Below, in pieces: positions 21,797 to 23,664 of a stretch of 23,664 bases of DNA. The notes beneath the pieces are model-generated. The model was given only the letters and a program-made list of their open reading frames with translations. It did not search any database and had not been told where the DNA came from. The DNA comes from Oscillospiraceae bacterium (lineage in GTDB: Bacteria; Bacillota_A; Clostridia; Oscillospirales; WRJC01), in contig WRJC01000048.1 in the NCBI GenBank assembly GCA_009782405.1, forward strand, positions 1-23,664. Direction: 5' to 3'. The position numbers and the translations under genes are program-made. The stretch's first letter is position 1. The number at the start of each line of letters is the position of its first letter.

Positions 21797-23203
21797 TTAG
21801 TCGGATTTCCAGAAGCTTTTCACGATATCCCCATAAGTGGCGAGCATTACGCCGCCAAGCTCTTTTGCGCGTTTTACGCAGCTGCTTGTAAATCCGGTTT
21901 TGGCGAACAGATAATAATGCTTTTGGGTATGCGAAAATAGGCGGCTTCGCTTTATCAAGGTTTCCAGCACTGACAAATCAATGTATTCATTCGTCCATTT
22001 GCATTCGCAAAAAATAGCGGAATCTTTGGAGGACACAGCTACTATGTCTATTTCCGCTTCACTTTTGCTGTTCGGGTCATTGCCCCACCATCTGCCCAAA
22101 TCCATAAAAGTGACGGCAGCTTTGTTTTCGCGGTTCAGTCTCCAAAGATATTGCTTGCATATTTCTTCGAATACCGCGCCCATATATGGCGGTATATGTT
22201 CGGATATGTTTTTATAGGCGGTTTCGCCCATGCCGTTTTGGATAATCGACATATTGACCGGAACAAAACGATACCAAAAACGAAACATATTGTCCGCAAT
22301 GGCATATATCGTTTTCTTTGGGGATTTTTCGGCAATCGGCGTTTCTTTTTTTATGAGGCCAAGCGATATCAAATTTTTCAGGTAGGCGGAACACGCGCTT
22401 GTCTCCTCTCCGACTTTGCTTGAGATTTCCGAGAGTTTGCTGCTTCCGGCGGCGATTGCGGCAATGATGGCGTTATAGGTCGCGGGTTCCCGTACTTCCT
22501 GCTTTAAAAGGTTGCTTGGTTCTTCGAACAGATATGACGTCGTGCTGAAAAAATTGTTTTTTATATTTTCCTCGACGGACAACGCGTCGTCCATTTGGAG
22601 AAGATACTGCGGAGTGCCGCCAACAACGCCGTATATCAGCGCCATGTCAAGCGGGGAGAAGTTCTTGAAATACCGGCAGCTCTCAAAAAAATCAAAGGGG
22701 TTGATTTTAAACTGCGCCGTCCTCCTGCCATAAAGCGGGCTTTTATAGCCGAGCACCTGTTCTTCCATGAAAGACATCGACGAACCGCATAAAATCAGGA
22801 ACAATTTTGACGTATCTTTGTGCTTATCGACCAGCACTTGTAAAATCGACGCGAAACCTTTGCATGATCTTGCGACATAGGGATATTCGTCGATTGCCAG
22901 CACGATACGTTTTTCTTTTGCCAGCATGAAAACATGCTCCAACGCTTCCTGAAAAGTTTGAAATATTGGCGCAGAACCAAATCCGTTTGTATAATCGAAT
23001 ATGGCTCTGCTAAAATTTTCAAGATTTTGCTTGGCATTTGTTTCAAGGCCGGTAAAAAAAACAGCATCTTTGTTTTTGATAAATTCATTTATCAGCGCAG
23101 TTTTTCCGACACGGCGCCGCCCGTAAATGATAGGCAGCTGAAATTTGCCTGTCTTGTATAATTGGTCTAAAGTCTGAAGTTCCCCATCGCGCCCGATAAA
23201 CAT
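21797..23203 (-). CDS. AAA-type ATPase with DUF234/PD-(D/E)XK-like C-terminus
   Basis: A 468-residue protein of the 'archaeal ATPase' group. The N-terminus has MFIGRDGEL, Walker A GRRRVGKT (28-35), Walker B VLAIDEYPYVA (Asp105, Glu106) and LFLILCGSSMSFM (sensor strand). A winged-helix part follows (about 255-305, KLSEISSKVGEETSACSAYL). The C-terminal DUF234-type domain carries EAEIDIVAVSS...FCECKW (about 405-430), the Asp...Glu-x-Lys layout of PD-(D/E)XK nucleases. Members are common in Clostridia, Bacteroidota and archaea, and their biology is poorly known. The start is ATG at 23203 after GGGGGG; the upstream TTG at 23230 would add an atypical leader. It has a consensus promoter with repeated motifs around it. 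It stands alone, with no partner gene apparent. Confidence 0.88.
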   Translation of the reverse strand: MFIGRDGELQTLDQLYKTGKFQLPIIYGRRRVGKTALINEFIKNKDAVFFTGLETNAKQNLENFSRAIFDYTNGFGSAPIFQTFQEALEHVFMLAKEKRIVLAIDEYPYVARSCKGFASILQVLVDKHKDTSKLFLILCGSSMSFMEEQVLGYKSPLYGRRTAQFKINPFDFFESCRYFKNFSPLDMALIYGVVGGTPQYLLQMDDALSVEENIKNNFFSTTSYLFEEPSNLLKQEVREPATYNAIIAAIAAGSSKLSEISSKVGEETSACSAYLKNLISLGLIKKETPIAEKSPKKTIYAIADNMFRFWYRFVPVNMSIIQNGMGETAYKNISEHIPPYMGAVFEEICKQYLWRLNRENKAAVTFMDLGRWWGNDPNSKSEAEIDIVAVSSKDSAIFCECKWTNEYIDLSVLETLIKRSRLFSHTQKHYYLFAKTGFTSSCVKRAKELGGVMLATYGDIVKSFWKSD

Positions 23204-23253
23204 ACCATTCAGCGCCCCCCATAAACACAAATTGCTAATATACGATTAACTAA

Positions 23254-23282
23254 ATTATATATCAGCAAATAATTTTTGTCAA
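23254..23282 (-). promoter_or_regulatory. Consensus promoter of the AAA ATPase
   Basis: On the minus strand TTGACA (23277-23282) and TATAAT (23254-23259) have a 17-bp spacer, a full consensus. It is embedded in copies of an ATTTGCYGATATA motif (23234-23310), which may be operator sites. Confidence 0.8.
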
Positions 23283-23352
23283 GTCCTTTTTTGAAATTAT
23301 ATCGGCAAATGAATAAAAATTACGAAACTAAAATAAATACCTGAATTTATTG

Positions 23353-23381
23353 TTGACTTTTTTGCCATTTTGGATTACAAT
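23353..23381 (+). promoter_or_regulatory. Promoter of the third solute-binding lipoprotein
   Basis: TTGACT (23353-23358) and TACAAT (23376-23381) have a 17-bp spacer, about 40 bp before the ATG at 23423, with GGAGG in the leader. It diverges from the ATPase promoter. Confidence 0.72.
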
Positions 23382-23422
23382 ATCAATGTCAAACGCTGGA
23401 TAAAATGTGCGGAGGAAAAATT

Positions 23423-23664
23423 ATGAAAAAACATTTTTGCTTTGTAGTGGCTTTTTTGATCGTTTTTAGCTGCCTTGCGGCCTCCTGCGATACCGGAGGC
23501 CCGGAAACCGGCGAAAAAGCGCCGGGGGAAACCGCGCCGGAAAAAGAATCAACCGACCCGAGGCACGCGGTCAAAGAAGAGCTGCCCGAGGAGACTTACG
23601 GCGGAAAGAGCATCAACGTGCTAATGGGGCATTTCGCCTACAAAGACATGTACGCCGAGACCGA
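23423..23664 (+). CDS. Solute-binding lipoprotein paralogue C, N-terminal part
   Basis: The frame is open to the window edge (80 codons seen). A lipoprotein signal peptide, MKKHFCFVVAFLIVFSCLAA, is followed by Ser and the lipidated Cys22, then a Pro/Glu/Gly-rich tether with three similar Gly-Glu-x-Ala-Pro-type steps. The start of the body, ETYGGKSINVLMGHFAYKDM, followed by YAE, aligns by eye with the first strand of the two solute-binding paralogues at 14938-17966 (compare FEGHEFKVLAM and RDIYAEDENGEP in paralogue B). It is therefore probably a third member of the same family, heading its own unit that may include transporter genes beyond the window. GGAGG lies at 23411-23415. Confidence 0.78.
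   Translation, partial: MKKHFCFVVAFLIVFSCLAASCDTGGPETGEKAPGETAPEKESTDPRHAVKEELPEETYGGKSINVLMGHFAYKDMYAET

Overview
The window looks like a chromosomal stretch of an anaerobic Gram-positive Bacillota, most likely a gut or rumen member of the Eubacteriales (Clostridia). The signs are a complete agr-type cyclic-peptide quorum-sensing locus, an S-layer-anchored (SLH) surface protein with SpaA-like repeats, lipoprotein solute-binding proteins with clostridial lipoboxes, GGAGG-type ribosome binding sites with occasional TTG/GTG starts, and many sigma-A promoters with exact 17-bp spacers. No tRNA, rRNA or CRISPR array was seen.

Region 1 (1-2950, strikingly A+T-rich in 500-2450) is an accessory patch. 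An IS1595-family transposase runs off the left edge (1-408, minus). Beside it are an acyl-carrier-like protein (557-811) and a radical SAM/SPASM enzyme (1049-2413), a pair typical of clostridial peptide-maturation (RiPP) clusters. Between this pair and the agr genes lies a graveyard: the start of a NusG/LoaP-type antiterminator (2626-2751), cut off and running into the remains of a transposase-like helix-turn-helix gene (2471-2665).

Region 2 (2948-5943, minus) is an agr system in the order agrA-agrC, then agrD-agrB. The 48-codon pheromone precursor gene agrD (3511-3657) overlaps agrB at a TGATG junction, and its product has a recognisable Cys-Arg-Tyr-Leu-Phe ring segment followed by the conserved Pro-Glu-Val-Pro tail. 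AgrB should process AgrD, AgrC should sense the peptide outside the cell, and AgrA (LytTR) should activate a separate promoter in front of agrD, where an inverted CAGTTT/AAACTG element sits.

Region 3 (6300-8660) is one large minus-strand gene for a 740-residue wall protein: signal peptide, a beta repeat, four SpaA-like isopeptide modules and SLH modules, ended by a strong terminator.

Region 4 (8761-13721) is metabolic. A plus-strand operon from a consensus promoter carries purC, an XRE-cupin regulator and a medium-chain/acetyl-type acyl-CoA synthetase. It meets, at a shared terminator hairpin, a minus-strand operon of an unknown 219-residue protein and an archaeal/fungal-type aspartate-semialdehyde dehydrogenase.

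Region 5 (13751-18020) is a plus-strand unit with a Gfo/Idh/MocA oxidoreductase and two paralogous lipoprotein solute-binding proteins without permease genes. It ends at an 18-bp perfect hairpin shared with the convergent next operon.

Region 6 (18023-23664) holds, on the minus strand, a MarR regulator with a long-chain acyl-CoA synthetase, a 435-residue protein of unknown function, and a DUF234-type AAA ATPase with a C-terminal nuclease-like domain. A third solute-binding lipoprotein begins on the plus strand at 23423 and leaves the window.

The most interesting part is 500-5950: a quorum-sensing locus with a small, easily missed agrD, next to what looks like a partly eroded radical-SAM peptide-maturation cluster.
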